A stretch of 64,000 nt of DNA from Pegoplata infirma. Its lineage: Eukaryota; Arthropoda; Insecta; Diptera; Anthomyiidae. The first letter of the stretch is position 1, and each line of letters starts with the position of its first letter. Shown here piece by piece: positions 35,430-49,487 of this stretch. The stretch spans positions 134,877,182 to 134,941,181 of the forward strand of contig OY992539.1 in the NCBI GenBank assembly GCA_963921195.1. The letters are read 5' to 3'. The notes under the pieces are model-generated. The model was not told where the DNA came from and searched no databases. It worked only from the letters and a program-made list of their open reading frames with translations. The position numbers and the translations under genes are program-made.

Positions 35430-37045
35430 GGAAAATTCAGAAAAAAATTGGAAAAATCAGAAATATGTACATAAAATGGAAATTCTGAAGTTTGGAAGAT
35501 TTTTTTTTTTGGAATCGAAGGTTGTTTTTATTTACCAATTTTTTGGAAAAGACTTTCTACTTGAAAACTGGGACTTTAAAACATTTATTTCTCAGCTTTA
35601 AAATTTGGATCAAATCAGATTTTCTAAAATTCTGAAACTAAAAAAAAATCGGTTGATTTTATGAAATTTTCCAATAAAAGTCATAGGTGCTACAATGTGT
35701 TATAGAACGTGTTGCAGAGTTAAGAAAATTTATTGCAAAACAAGTTATAACAACGCGTTGGTAGTAGCAGCAGTAAAAAAAATCCTTAATTTTTGCACAG
35801 CACAATTATTAAAGTGTCTTTAGTTTCACGCTATTTCTCTTGTTTTTGTTGTTGTTTTTGTGGTTGTCTCGAAAAACAAAATTGTTTTTGTATTTTTACT
35901 TTTTTTCGCCTTTAAACAACATATGAGTCACACATACTGCTGCCACCAAACGAAATAATCAACCAAACATTGATATTAAACCAACCACCAACAGACAAGA
36001 TACAAAAAAAAGCAACAAAAAAAAAATATACGATATTTTTTTTTTTTTTTTTAAATTCAATGTAGGCATGAGTGGAAGAAGTGGTAGTTAGTTGTTTAGT
36101 ATCTAGATACGTGCCTGACAAAATCCTCTACCACAACAGACAACAACACCATAATCACCTTCAACGTCGTCGTCAGTCGTCGTCATTATTATCATCATCA
36201 ACAACATCGATCGCAACACGAAAAAAATAAACACAGCACAAAGTATGAAATATGCATAAAACAAAGAAAAAACAGCAAGTGCTTTTTTAAAATGTTCGGT
36301 TCAACATTTTGCTTGAAGTCATACGCAACATTTAATAACTACAACATGTTGCAAGTGGGAATACAACATGTTGCTGTATAACCCACAACATGTTTGTATA
36401 AGTGTTCGTTAAGAAACATGTTTAATGTTGTAGTATAATATAAGTGTTTGCTGCAATGTTTGTCCCAATTTCTGTTGAAGGTTGAGGTCGGACATCAAAC
36501 CATCCAACTCAACCACCTACCAGCACGTTGCTTACGACATTGACTTGTTTAGGTCGTTCGGTTTATTATATTTTGTATGCTAATTAATTTTTTTTTTGTT
36601 GTTTTCTTTAGTCTCTTTTTAAATGTTTTATTATTTAAAAACAGCAACAACTACATTACAACAATATTGTTTACATTAAATATTTTCAAAGTAGGAAATT
36701 AAATGCCAAATATGCAAATCATCAGCATATTGATCGCAAGACCATTGAAAGAAATTCTTTAAATAAATATTCATTTATTATCGAGGTGTTATTTGCTGAC
36801 GACACCTATTATTAACAATAATCGTTTTGAAATCACTTTCTGTTTCAAGTTCTTGTTTATTTAAATTTTTATTAGCCCAGTCATCGCGGAAGCATATATT
36901 ACTCATTGACAAATTCAATTCATAGTTCTGTAAACTTAGCAAATTGTTTTTCAACATTAAAATTAAATAGTTTTCAAAAATATGTGCATTAAAGGTGCCA
37001 TTCGTACTGCTTTAAACAGCACATGTACTGATTTTTGGTCACGTG
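35430..37045. other. Mostly low-repeat DNA, no gene supported
   Basis: 35430-35690 continues the 29030-31302 repeat. The rest lacks TE signatures. It includes GTCGTCGTCAGTCGTCGTC (36168-36186) and a cluster of CAACATGTTG palindromes (36340-36440). Composition is like fly intronic or intergenic DNA. No exon can be argued; the 69-residue minus frame at 35912 has no motif. Confidence 0.4.
36340..36440. promoter_or_regulatory. Cluster of CAACATGTTG-type palindromes (function unknown)
   Basis: ACAACATGTTGC occurs twice (near 36341 and 36362), ACAACATGTTTG once (near 36387) and AAACATGTTTAATGTTGTAG once (near 36413). Four palindromic ACATGT cores in ~100 bp lie in otherwise low-repeat DNA. CANNTG is an E-box form, but there is no gene nearby to assign. 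Confidence 0.25.
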
Positions 37046-38289
37046 TACACTCAAAAAAAAAAGTTTGTAAAATGACATAAAATCTCCGTGATTTTACGGG
37101 ACAGGTTTTGTAAAATATGTACTAGCAAGAATCCCCGTAATGTAACGGGGATAATTTGTAAATTGATTTAACAAAAAAATTACGGGGAGAAAATTTAAAT
37201 ATACAATTTTTTTTTTTGTAAAATATTAACTTCGAGGTGAACATTTTTTTTGTAAACTTACAAAAAATTTGGTAAATTTACAAAACAAAATTGTAAACTT
37301 ACACAAAAAGGTTGTTATTTTACAAATAAAAAATAGAAAATGAAAAAAATTAATTGTAGATTAACAAATTATTTGGTTAAACTACTGTTTTTAACGCAAA
37401 AAAATATTGAAAACACGTATTTTTACAATAAAAATTGTTAATTTGCAAAAATAAAATTTACAAAACAAATTGTAAACTCACAAAAAAAGTTGTAAATTTA
37501 CAAAATAAAGTAGAAAATCAAAAGCCAAAATTGTAAATTTAACAAGTAAGAAAGCTATATTCGGCTGTGCCGAATCTTTAAATACCCTCCACAATGTTAA
37601 CCAATGCATTATAGTTTCGCAGACGACCTTTCTTGGCCAAAATTCAATTTTCTCAAAATTGATTTTATAGAAAATCGTTAACACTTACAAAAAACAGAAA
37701 ACATATTTTGTTTTTTTATACACTCACTAGCTATACCCGGTCCGCGTTGCTGGCCCTAAGAAAAAAAACTGTTTTATATTGCATCTTAATTAAAACTAGC
37801 TGGCCCGGTCCGCGTTGCTGGCCCAAATATAAGATCAGAGTTATATTTCGTCTCGCTTCAAATATATAGCCCTGCAAAAAATATTTAATTAATTTCTTGG
37901 CTTAGAAAAAATTTTGGGCGTGGTTTTAAAGACCCGATTAGGTAGATAACCATCTTCAAATTATATTTTAGAAACTAAAAAAAATACCATGTCTTCGACT
38001 TTGCGAATTGTACAAATACCTCTTTAGTATCGTTACGAACAATACAAAAATAAATTACGCATATCCTTCGTTCTTATCGTAAGCTATTGTCTTGATCTCA
38101 AACAAACCTTCATAGTTTTCCCGAATTTTAAATTTTTCTAGGACACTTCCTCATTTACATTTCCTTAAAAACTTAATTAGAACTATATTTAACATAAAAA
38201 ATCCAAGGATTTAAAATTATTTCTACAAAGTTTAACCGGAATCTATTAAGAAATATTTTTTTTAATAGATCGAATTAGAGTAAAAATTA

Positions 38290-39990
38290 ATTTGAGATAT
38301 ATATATTTTGAAAAAAGTGAGAGAGGACAATTTTTCTTTCCGAACAATTATATGCACTATTGCAAACATTTAAATAATAAAAAAAATGCCAAATCTGAGG
38401 CTCTATGTTCCTTATAGGAATTTCAAGGATGATATATATAAATCTGTCCAGGCGCTCTCAAGTGTTGCAAATTTAAAGGATATTGAAAAATGTGGGCTTT
38501 GAAGTGGGGAAGGACAATAATTATTTCCGCAAAAGCCTTACTTGTACTATGATGATCATTAAAGAAAAAATTTACCAAATCAGGCCAGTCGTTCTCCGAT
38601 TTTAGATGTATTGAAAAAAGTGGGAGTGGACAATTTTTCTGTCCGTAAAAACATAGTTGTACTATCACGAACGTCAACTATACTACTAATAGCCAAATCG
38701 GGCCAACCGTTCTTCGATTCCGAAATAAAAGTGGGGGTGAAAAATTTTTATTTCCGTTTAAACCTAAGTTGAGCTTTGACGAATATTAAAAAAAAAAAAT
38801 AGTCAAATCGATCCAGCCGTTCTCCGATTTTAGATATATCGAAAAAAGGAGGCGTAAAGGGGGCGTTATTAATTTGTTTTCAGAAAAAACCTAAGACGAA
38901 CATTTAAAAAAAAAAAAAAAATAAGACGAACATATAAAAAAAAATTTACCCAAATCGGTCAGTTCTCAAGTGATGCGATTACCAACGAACTACACTTACA
39001 CAGACAAAAAAAAAATTTCCAACTGAATTTCTCAGTTGTATCAACTCAAAATTCGGTTGCTGCTACTAAATTTCGCTGTGGCAGACGACTTTTTTAGTTG
39101 TTTTTATTAAAAGACATTTGTATTAACAATATTTAGTTGTTACTACCGATATTTAGTTTTGACATCAATAATACAAATGCATCAACCGACTTTTTGTTGC
39201 AACAACTGAATTTTAGTTGGAAAATAGAAAATTTGTTTTTTGTGTGTATATTTTATTGTTCTATATTTTAATTTTCTATGGATAAAATTTTATATGTATC
39301 GAAAAAAAGAGTGGGTGGAAAAATTTTCTTATCGTAAAAATCTTATTTGAATTTAACCAACTCGGTCATCCATTCAAAAGTGGGAGTAAAAATGGAAAAT
39401 TGTTCTTTACTATGACGAACATTAAAAACAAAATTAGACAAATTGATCCAGCCATTTCATGATTTAAAATATACTTATCGGGAAAAGTGAGCGTAAAATT
39501 AGCCGTGGACAATTTTTCTTTCCTTATAAATCTTTTGCGGACCATAACCAAATCGGTCTATACCTTATAGTTCTTTCGATACATAGAAAAAAGTGGGCGT
39601 GGGAAATTTTACTATCAGTAAAAACCTTTGTTAAATTATGACGAACATTTTCAACAAAAATTAGCCAAAGTGGGCATGGTCAATTTCTTTTTTCGTAAAA
39701 ACCAAAGTTGGAATGTGATGAAAATTCATTTAAGAAAATAGTCAATTTGGTACAGCCATTCTCAGATTTTAGATAAATTAAAAAAGTGGGCGTGGTCGAT
39801 TTTTCTTTCAGTAAAAACTTAAATTGGATTACTATGAACATTTAAATTCGAAATTACTCAAATAGGTGCAGCCGTTTTCCGATTTTAGATAAATCGAAAA
39901 AAGTGTGCGTAAAAGTGGGCGTGGTCAATTTTTCTTTACGTAAAAACCTAAGTTGGGCTATGACGAACATTTCAAAAAAAGAATTGTCCA
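38290..39990. repeat. Degenerate ~115-bp tandem array in Helitron B2
   Basis: About a dozen units each contain AAAAAGTGGGCGTGGTCAAT, then TTTCTTTCCGTAAAAACC, then GACGAACATTTAAAA, then AAATCGGTCCAGCCGTTCTC. Starts are near 38320, 38495, 38615, 38725, 38845, 39305, 39375, 39485, 39590, 39665, 39785 and 39900. Units differ by many substitutions and indels. Internal tandem arrays are common in non-autonomous Helitrons. Short frames here (38423-38677, 39366-39551, 39903-40127) are array shadows. Confidence 0.78.
38998..39247. mobile_element. MITE with ACACA(G/C)A ends in the Helitron B2 array
   Basis: Left ACACAGACAAAAAAAAAATT then TCCAACTGAA; right TTCAGTTGG-like ... TTTTTTGTGTGT. It breaks one array unit at TACCAACGAACTACACTTA. 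Terminus resembles 57804-58303. Confidence 0.62.
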
Positions 39991-40057
39991 AATCGGTCCA
40001 GCCGTTCTCAACTGATGCTGTTACCAACGAACGACAATTGATTTTTATTTATATAGA

Positions 40058-40636
40058 TATAGTGTTGGACAAAATTAAAGCACGGGTCCGGGTCCAGCGT
40101 GTAACCTTTGGTTCCACCCTCGGTTAGCACTTCTATAGAGAAATCTCAACAAAATTGGTTAAGCCGTTTTTGCGTGATTTCGAAACAGACAGACATAGCG
40201 TTAAGTATAGTACAAAGGGGCGTGTCATTTAAAACATTTTTATCGAATCGTGATAGTCTAAAGTTCCATGCTGCATCCTCGATTATTACTATCTGTACTG
40301 CAAATTTCATTGACATCAGTTTTGCCGTTTTTGTGTGATTGCGAAAGAGGAGGAAATAACTTTTTATTTATGAAAAACGGGAGTGACATTTTATACACTT
40401 TTGCCGAATCGCGCTCTACATATGACCAACAGTTCCCGCTCTTTTAGTTCTATTAGTAGTGACAGATTCGGCTTATCCGTTATTGCGTGATTTCAAAACA
40501 ACAGATATAACGTTCATTATAAAACAAAGGGGCGTGGCAATTTACGCCTCTTTGTTCAATCGTGATCAGTATAGTACAATGGGCGTTGCAATTTTGATCT
40601 CTTTTTTCCAATTACGATCTTATATGTCCTACATAT
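40058..40636. repeat. ~180-bp tandem units of Helitron B1, left part
   Basis: Units contain TACAAAGGGGCGTG(G/T)CATT, TCGAATCGTGAT, TTAGCACT and a CCGTTTTTGCGTGATTTCGA segment with AACAGACAGACAT. Starts are near 40210, 40370 and 40530. The array resumes right of element C at 50205. No gene. Confidence 0.7.
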
Positions 40637-41353
40637 GAGTCATTCCATGTCAGACCGAACACCTTTTTTACACCACCTCTTCCGATTTTCTTTAAATTTG
40701 CCAGACGTATTAAACATAAAAAAATATTTTTCACGTGTTTCGGGACAAAAACTTAAATTTTTTTTCAAAGAGTTATGTGCATTTGAAAATCGTCAAAATC
40801 GTGAAAAATCTTCAGACATGACAACATTTAAACTAATGTTTTTATAAAACTAGTGAATGGATTTTGAAGTTCAATACCTTATTTTAAAGGTATTTGAACC
40901 TTCTTTTTTAAAAAAATATTATTTTTTATAAATTAATATTTTTTTATTATTAAAATTTGGTTTTTTTACTTAATTTCTGTTTTCCACAATCTTCGAACAA
41001 GTCGAAAAATCTGAAAAAAATATTTTCTTAAAGGTTAATATATTCTTAACATTCCCTCAAAATTTCAGAGTGGAGGTCGAATTGATTCTATTTTTTTACG
41101 AATTTTTTCCATTGCAGCACCACACAAAAATTACATTTTGTATATAAACATTTTATTTTCAAGCATATTAACGAAAATGTCAACGCATGTATGTATGTGT
41201 GTATGTATTCAAAAACACACGCTAACATATTCATGTTGTTCTTGAGCATTATATGTTGTTTTGCTTTTTATATGTGTCGTTAGATTTTTTTAAAATTGCA
41301 TTTTGCGTAACGAAAATTTCAATGCATGTATGTATGCAAAAACACAAGCTAAC

Positions 41354-41391
41354 AAATAACAGTCGCAAATAACAGTCGCAAATAACAGTCC
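41354..41391. repeat. 14-bp tandem repeat, about three copies
   Basis: CAAATAACAGTCG repeated head to tail nearly three times, just inside the left TIR of element C. Confidence 0.85.
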
Positions 41392-41419
41392 TTGGTAATT
41401 GATCTATGATTTAAAACAG

Positions 41420-41836
41420 CCCGAGTAAAAAAGTTTTGATACTATCATATATTTTGTAATATAATTATATATAAATTGATCTTTCGTTTGATCCCGAAAA
41501 TGGAGGATCCAAAAATATATGATTATATTTTATTAGATCAAATTTGATATTATTAGACATAATTAAATCCCAAAAATGGAACGGTAAATTTCATATAATT
41601 TGATATTGAAGATCATATTAGATCTAATAAGATAAAATTACGTATTATTATATCTGATTTTTTTGATAACATCAAATTACATAAAATTTACCGTTCCATT
41701 TTTGGGATCTAATTATATCTAATTATATTATATTTGATCTAATAAGATATAATATATTAAAAAATAAAATATTTTTGGATCCTCCATTTTTGGGATCAAA
41801 TGATTTATGGCGCCGTATTATTTTTTTTCAGTCGGG
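41420..41836. mobile_element. Palindromic MITE with CCCGAGTAAAAAAG ends
   Basis: CCCGAGTAAAAAAGTTTTGA at the left, TTTTTTTCAGTCGGG at the right. Inner arms GGAGGATCCAAAAATAT / ATATTTTTGGATCCTCC and CCCAAAAATGGAACGGTAAA with its inverse meet near 41645. Related end sequence to element E. Confidence 0.75.
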
Positions 41837-42144
41837 AGAAGATTATTTGTACACTTTTAACAGCCTTTAAATAAAAGTTTTTATTATATTTAATATATAA
41901 GAATTAATAGGGGTGCCCGAGTAAAAAAGTTCCTATATAGTTGTATATAATTTTATAAACATCATATATGATTAAATAGAATTATATAGAATTTGATGCG
42001 AAAAATGAGTCGATAAAACTATATAAAATTTGATCAATGTTTCATATATTTTGATAAATTTTTTATATAATTTTATGCGAAATTTGGACCCCTATTTTTA
42101 TATAACAACAGCAAAATTATATAATTAGATATAATTATATAAAA

Positions 42145-44160
<2,016 letters not shown>

Positions 44161-44551
44161 AAAAATATAAAATTGTATAAAACTGTATAAAACTATATAA
44201 AGTTACATAAAATTATATATCATTATATATAATTAAAACAAAATTTTATGATTTATATAAAACTTGATATAATTTTATGTAACTTTATATAGTTTTATAC
44301 AGTTTTATACAATTTTATATATTTTTATATAATTATATCTAATTATATAATTTTGCTATTATTATATAAAAATAGGGGTCTAAATATCGCATAAAATTAC
44401 ATAAAAAATTTATCAAAATATATGAAACATTGATCAAATTTTATATAGTTTTATCGACTCATTTTTCGCATCAAATTCTATATAATTCTATTTAATCATA
44501 TATGATGTTTATAAAATTATATACAACTATATATGAACTTTTTTACTCGGG

Positions 44552-45322
44552 TGTTTAAGTTTAAATATTAGCTTAAATAATTAAAATACAATGAGAAAAA
44601 AATCACAAAAATTATGCCATAAAAAAAGTATCTTTAAGGTTTTTGGGTTAAGCAAGCCTGAATTTTTTATAAAAATATTGAAATTCAGCAAGCGGTTTGA
44701 AAGTAAAAAAGGGTATTTTTTTTAATACATAACTAAAAGTTAAATAATAAGCAATTTTAATTTATATATACATTTTTTATAGAAACATCAGCTGCAAATG
44801 ATATAGTATGAACTTTAATTTGTCTCTCTTGGTACGGAATAAACGCATGGTAGCCTAAAGTACCTGGTATCAGTTTTGCTTTAGTAAACCGTTCTTTAAG
44901 TTTTTTCTCCTGCTCATTATATTGTTCCGTACTAAAAAAATCGCAATTTATGTTTTTAACATTTTGTTTAACCAATTGAAAAAAAAATTGCCGATTATTT
45001 TTTTTTTAGTGCATACTTAATTTTGACACTCTGGAGACTAAAAATCAGTTTCCTTTACATCAATGCGACTCTTAGTTTGGCTGGGGCACAACCCCAAAGT
45101 ATTGAGTTTTTCACATTTTTCTTAATTTATTTTTTTTGTAAAGGACATTTTTTGAAAAAAATTTAAAAATTCATCTTGTGGAGTAATCCATCCAAATTTT
45201 TTGCAACATGTTTCCAAGATCCGTTATTTTATTATTATTTTTTTTTTATAACAAAAAAATAACCCAACAAAAAGTTATATTGAGTAAAACTCAATGTTTT
45301 TTTTAAATATCTTTAAAAATCC
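44552..45322. other. Spacer with one conserved-looking short frame
   Basis: AT-rich interior of element C. The minus-strand frame 44757-44975 (72 residues) has a balanced composition and an IPGTLGYHAFIP motif, with FFSTEQYNEQEKKLKERFTK before and KVHTISF after. That resembles a protein fragment more than translated A/T runs do. I do not recognise the family with certainty; a transposon-encoded protein is one possibility. No upstream continuation found. Confidence 0.4.
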
Positions 45323-45330
45323 ATTTACAT

Positions 45331-45658
45331 CAATGGTTCCCAACCTTTTTTACGACACGCCCCCCTTTTAAGTTAAAAAAATTGCCTTGTCCCCCCTACA
45401 CTCAAAAAGAATTTGTTTAGTTTTCTAATTTTTATTTTTAATGAAAAATTACAACTAGTTTCGCAAAGTTTTTGTAAAATAAGAATTTAAACTAAGTTTT
45501 TAGTAAAAATTTTAAGCAATTAACAAATTTTTGTATTTTTTTTTGGTAAAAAAAATATTTTTTGTAGTTAATTTGACTAAAAAAATCTTGATCGTTGCCC
45601 CCCTGGAACCTTCAAATTGCCCCCCAGTAGGGCGAGAATCAAAGATTGGGAACCATTG
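45331..45658. mobile_element. hAT MITE with CAATGGTTCCCAACC ends
   Basis: 328 bp. Left CAATGGTTCCCAACCTTTTT; right AGATTGGGAACCATTG. Perfect 8-bp TSD ATTTACAT (45323-45330 and 45659-45666). CCCCCC-rich motifs lie just inside both ends. The end type resembles the CAGxGGTTCxCAACC hATs widespread in animals. Interior AT-rich, with an internal TACACTCAAAAAG stretch. Confidence 0.92.
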
Positions 45659-45666
45659 ATTTACAT

Positions 45667-46080
45667 AATAGACTGCAACTTCTGCAGATAATGATGGATA
45701 ATGCAAAACGCTAGTGCGGGTTATACTAGAGGTATTCCATAACATTTCGTATGTTATAACTTTTGCCAGAAAGTGCCAGAGCTCTGTCAAATCGAGGTTA
45801 AAGTTAAGGTTAAAAACAAAAATATTCAAATTATTTGTTAAATTAGTTTAAAAGTTGTACAATTTGATTGTTTTACATAACATGCTTTTTATTTCTCCGG
45901 CGTTACTTAAAAAGATGTATGTCAGGTTCAATCTCTAATGTACACAGAATCCATTTTTCACAATCTGGAGGATATTTTTCATATGTTTATGATTCAAAGT
46001 GACCCAAAAATGTCAATAAAACGAAATAACGAACTAAATCCAAAAACAAAAACGAATTATCCACCGGAAGTGTTGGAATT
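45667..46080. other. AT-rich spacer, no gene supported
   Basis: The part from 45667 to 46080 has a 72-residue frame (45938-46156) that runs into the next hAT end, and part of a 105-residue minus frame (45512-45829) that mostly overlaps the hAT MITE. No motifs seen. Confidence 0.4.
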
Positions 46081-46295
46081 GCTAGAGATTAGAGTTGTCA
46101 AATATTCGTCAATTTCAAAAACCAATTTTCGAATACTTAGAAAAACCGCCTTTTAAAAAAATCGGTTTTTCGGTTTTGTAACTAAAAACAGGTTTCGAAT
46201 AATCGGTTTTTCGGTTTTTGTTTTTAATTATTAATTTGATAAAAAAGTAAAACAAAACAATAAAAAAGGAAAGCAAAACAAGCTATTTGTACATA

Positions 46296-47953
46296 CAGTG
46301 CCGGTCAAAAAAATAGCACCAATGACAAAATCTCTATTCATTCAATTAAAACAAAATATTATGTGCGTATTCGTTTAGAGTAAATATGCAATACTCTTAT
46401 ACTAAGTCTAAACCCCTTAAATGTTTTTACTTTTTCCAAAAATTGTGAACGGTTCTTTTTTAATGATCGATATTTTAAAAAAACTCAGAATCAGTGCAGT
46501 CAATAAAATAGCACCAATTTACAAAATTTCTTTAAAAAAATTAATAATATTTTAATTATTAAAATAAAAGTGTTAAATACTAAAGGAAGATAGTTTTTAT
46601 TTATAAAAAAATTTAATTCATTACAAAATTTCATATTTATTTTCGTAAAAATATGACGTGGAAAGAATTACACTCCTCAAAAACGTTCTTTTGTAAAAAA
46701 TATGATTTCTGAACATAAACCATATTCCGAAAAAGGAAAATTGGTTGGATGCGCTTATTAAATGATTGGAAATTCAACAAAATTAACTTAAGTGCTTGAA
46801 AAACTTAGTCACATGCGACGTTTGTCACCAATAGTGGTTAGGTGTTTGTAAAGACAATGGAAGAAAGACCCATTTGCGGCAGCTCCACAGCTAAAAAAAG
46901 ACAGCAAATGGCGAAAATGTTCGTCAAAGATTACAAAACAACAACATTAACGCTTGTAGATTCAGAAAAGTGCGCCTACTCTCACTTAAGCATGCTGCAA
47001 GTCCTTTGAAGTTTGCTACCAGTAACTCAGAATGACCAGCTTAAAAGTGATCAATGATCTATGGGCAAATGAATCCAATGTTGTTTTATTTTGAGACATG
47101 GGATCGCTTACCTATGTCAGAAGACCCTAAAACGCCGATTTCAATCCAAAATTCAAAATAAAAATAACTTTAAATGGTGCTTATGGGTTGGGGGTTATTT
47201 TCTTACTGTGGAGTGGTGTTCATATATTGGACCATGGCTCACATATTGGACTAGGACAACCGTGGATATACACTTAACGTTTATATCCTCCAGAAAGTAA
47301 TGTTGCAATAAGTTTCTAAGCAAATGCCACTAATTTAGGTCTTTTAGCACGTCAATTACCCAAAACATGACGGGAAATTGGCAAAAAATTGGGTCTGGAC
47401 AATAAAGCAAACGTGATGGAATGGCCTGGTCAGTCCCCAGATCTAGACCAAATCGATAGTTGATGGACAGATATAGAGAAGGGAGTCTCTCGAATACAAC
47501 CAACTTGTAATAAAGCTCTTTGGGTGGCTGTTCAGCAACTCTGGAACTGAATTTCGAACTAAAGATCCAAAAATCTCGCGAATTCGGTACAAAAACGTTG
47601 TACAGAGGTAATTGTCAACAATGAGTACTCGACAATTTTTTTTTTAATATTTAAAGATATTACAACAGTGATGAATTCATAATCCATTCGTTTTTCAAAT
47701 TTAAGAATTTAATTTTAATACAAAAAGTACTGTGGTGCTATTTTTTTGACTGAGTCTTTTTTAAGTTTTTTTAAAAACTCTGAAAATTTTTAATAAAATA
47801 AAAAACCAAATTAGCCTTTTCTTATGTAATATTGTTTCACACTCTTGTAAGTATCTTATGACACGTTATCAGTGACATAAGTTGAAATTGTTAAAAAGAA
47901 ACCAACGAAGAAAATTCTGTTTTATCCTGGTGCTATTTTTTTGACCGCAGCTG
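46296..47953 (+). mobile_element. Tc1/mariner element with IR/DR ends, inactive
   Basis: 1658 bp, flanked by TA (46294-46295, 47954-47955). Outer repeats CAGTGCCGGTCAAAAAAATA / ...TTTTTTTGACCGCAGCTG. Each end also has an inner copy about 200 bp in: GCAGTCAATAAAATAGCACC (near 46498) and GGTGCTATTTTTTTGACTGA (near 47735). That is the inverted-repeat/direct-repeat arrangement of some Tc1-type elements. Near full length for the group, but the transposase is broken. Confidence 0.92.
46650..47610 (+). pseudogene. Tc1-type transposase, degenerate
   Basis: Pieces readable across frameshifts: an N-terminal part around 46830-46960 (TCACCAATAGTGG..., SNSGVR-like region) and a middle part with KNNFKWCLWVGGYF, resembling the VMVWG region. 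Near 47415 is NVMEWPGQSPDLDQIDS, the WPxQSPDLNPIE motif that precedes the catalytic acidic residue; a stop follows. A C-terminal ALWVAVQQLWN matches the family's LW..VQ..W. Several stops and shifts make it inactive. Confidence 0.88.
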
Positions 47954-48297
47954 TACTTCAGAATGGAGATTGGCACATTAGCAGTTTATTTTCCTACATT
48001 TTTGAAATCTTAATTTTTAAAAGTTTTTTTTTTTTTTTGTATAAAAAGTTTCGTGAGTGTGAGTGAACATTTCAAATGATCTGGGGACATCCGATTTCTC
48101 AACTTAGAGATGTTTACTAAAAAATTGCATTGAATGCAAAATAACGAAGTCGATTATTCGAGACCAAAAAATCGGTTTCTCGAATACTTCGAAAACCGAC
48201 CTTTTTTAAAAAACCGGTTTTAAAAAACCGGAAAAATAGAAAAAAATCGATTTTTCGAATACTTCGGAAATCGGTTTTGACAACTCTAGCTAGAGAT

Positions 48298-49487
48298 GGA
48301 GTAAATAATTTAATTTTGTTATCTATATTGAACTTTCTTCTTTTTTTCATAATTCAATTTTTATTGGTTAATTTGTTTTATTTTTGTTTGTATTAAATGA
48401 GTTTCCTGAAGGCAAACAAGTTTTAATTGCCGGTTCTTTAAATGTAGGGTGTATTATTTGTGTGCAGATAAATAATCCCTCTTAAAAATATTTTAAAGAG
48501 ATCTACATTGAATAATAAAATAGTTATTTATAAATCGTAAGTAGTTTGATTTTTTTCTTGACTATTTGTAATATATTCTTCAAAAAGCTGGTCGTGAATT
48601 CCGATTTTATGGTTTAACCATATAGTTGTAATGCACATCACAAAAATTCGGTGGTATAAAGTATAATTTTCGAGGAAATCGAATTTTTTTTAACTTTTTT
48701 TTTTGTTGGTTAGTTAACCAAGTTTACCTTCCCGTTTAAGGTAGGGTATTGACAGTACATCTTTGAAACGACATCCAAAAATAGCTCTAAGTTTCTAGTT
48801 TCCAAAACTGTAAAAATTTTAGAAATAGCGCAATCCGTTCAAATGTTATAATGAAAAAACTTCGATGCGCGCCTTTTCCATACAAAGGACACACTGTGCA
48901 ATATTGGTCAAACTGGCTCGGGCTGCTAATCTTTTAATTGTGCCTCCAAGCCCATCGCAAGGGCCCTTTCCGTGCGAAGTTGCAAAGAAGTGCCACTCTG
49001 CTTTTATAGCGAAATCCTCTTTTTTTAAAATAGAACATACAAAAAAATTCTAACGGCAAAATAGAAAAAGCAAAACAAACAAATCTCCAGAACAATATGA
49101 ATTTGTTAGCTTGTGTTTTTGCATCATAGAAAAAAATAGAAGTGTAACAGAGTCGTATTTCGCTTGAATAAGTATTAGTGACAGCACATTATGTAACTTT
49201 TGACGTTTAATAAAAACAATGCAACATAAAGGAGAACAACAACAAAGCAAACAACAAAAGAGAAAAAAAGTTTTTAAACTATCAATAGTGCGTATTATCT
49301 TTAAAAAAACGTTGAATAAAGCAAAATAAATAATAAATTTAATTAAATGAAAGACAAATTCCATTTTTTATAAACAAAGAATCTAATTTGATATTAAATA
49401 CGTGTGAGATGAGGAAGAACAAGCATTTTGCCACCATATTGGAAAATACATCAAATACAACACTGCGTACCTTCTAATCTTTTCTAT
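48298..49487. other. Interior of element C, no gene supported
   Basis: 48840-49030 is less AT-rich, with a 62-residue plus-strand frame (48865-49053) containing PPSPSQGPFPC. The 104-residue minus frame (49050-49364) is Phe/Leu/Cys-rich, typical of translated A/T-rich DNA. Neither has a known motif. Confidence 0.4.

Larger units (their letters stand above)
37796..40057 (-). mobile_element. Non-autonomous Helitron B2, nested in B1
   Basis: Minus-strand start TCTATATAAATAAAAATCAA (at 40057) and end CCGGGCCAGCTAG (at 37796). Flanks are A and T, again with no TSD. The 3' sequence CGCGGACCGGGCCAGCTAG is close to that of B1, so the same replicase could mobilise both. The interior is mainly a ~115-bp tandem array. 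A 250-bp MITE is inserted at 38998. Confidence 0.8.
46090..48288 (-). mobile_element. hAT element (AACCGATT subfamily), copy 2, carrying a Tc1 insertion
   Basis: Inverted relative to 23597-24542. TAGAGTTGTCAAATATTCG to CGGTTTTGACAACTCTA, with AATCGGTTTTT clusters at both ends. The duplicated flank is GCTAGAGAT (46081-46089 and 48289-48297), 9 bases. Without the Tc1 insert it is ~540 bp. Confidence 0.88.

Noticed and set aside
39903..40338. 74- and 76-residue plus-strand frames
   Set aside because: They translate Helitron tandem units (GTGGGCGTGG and ACAGACAGACAT repeats) and have no protein motif.
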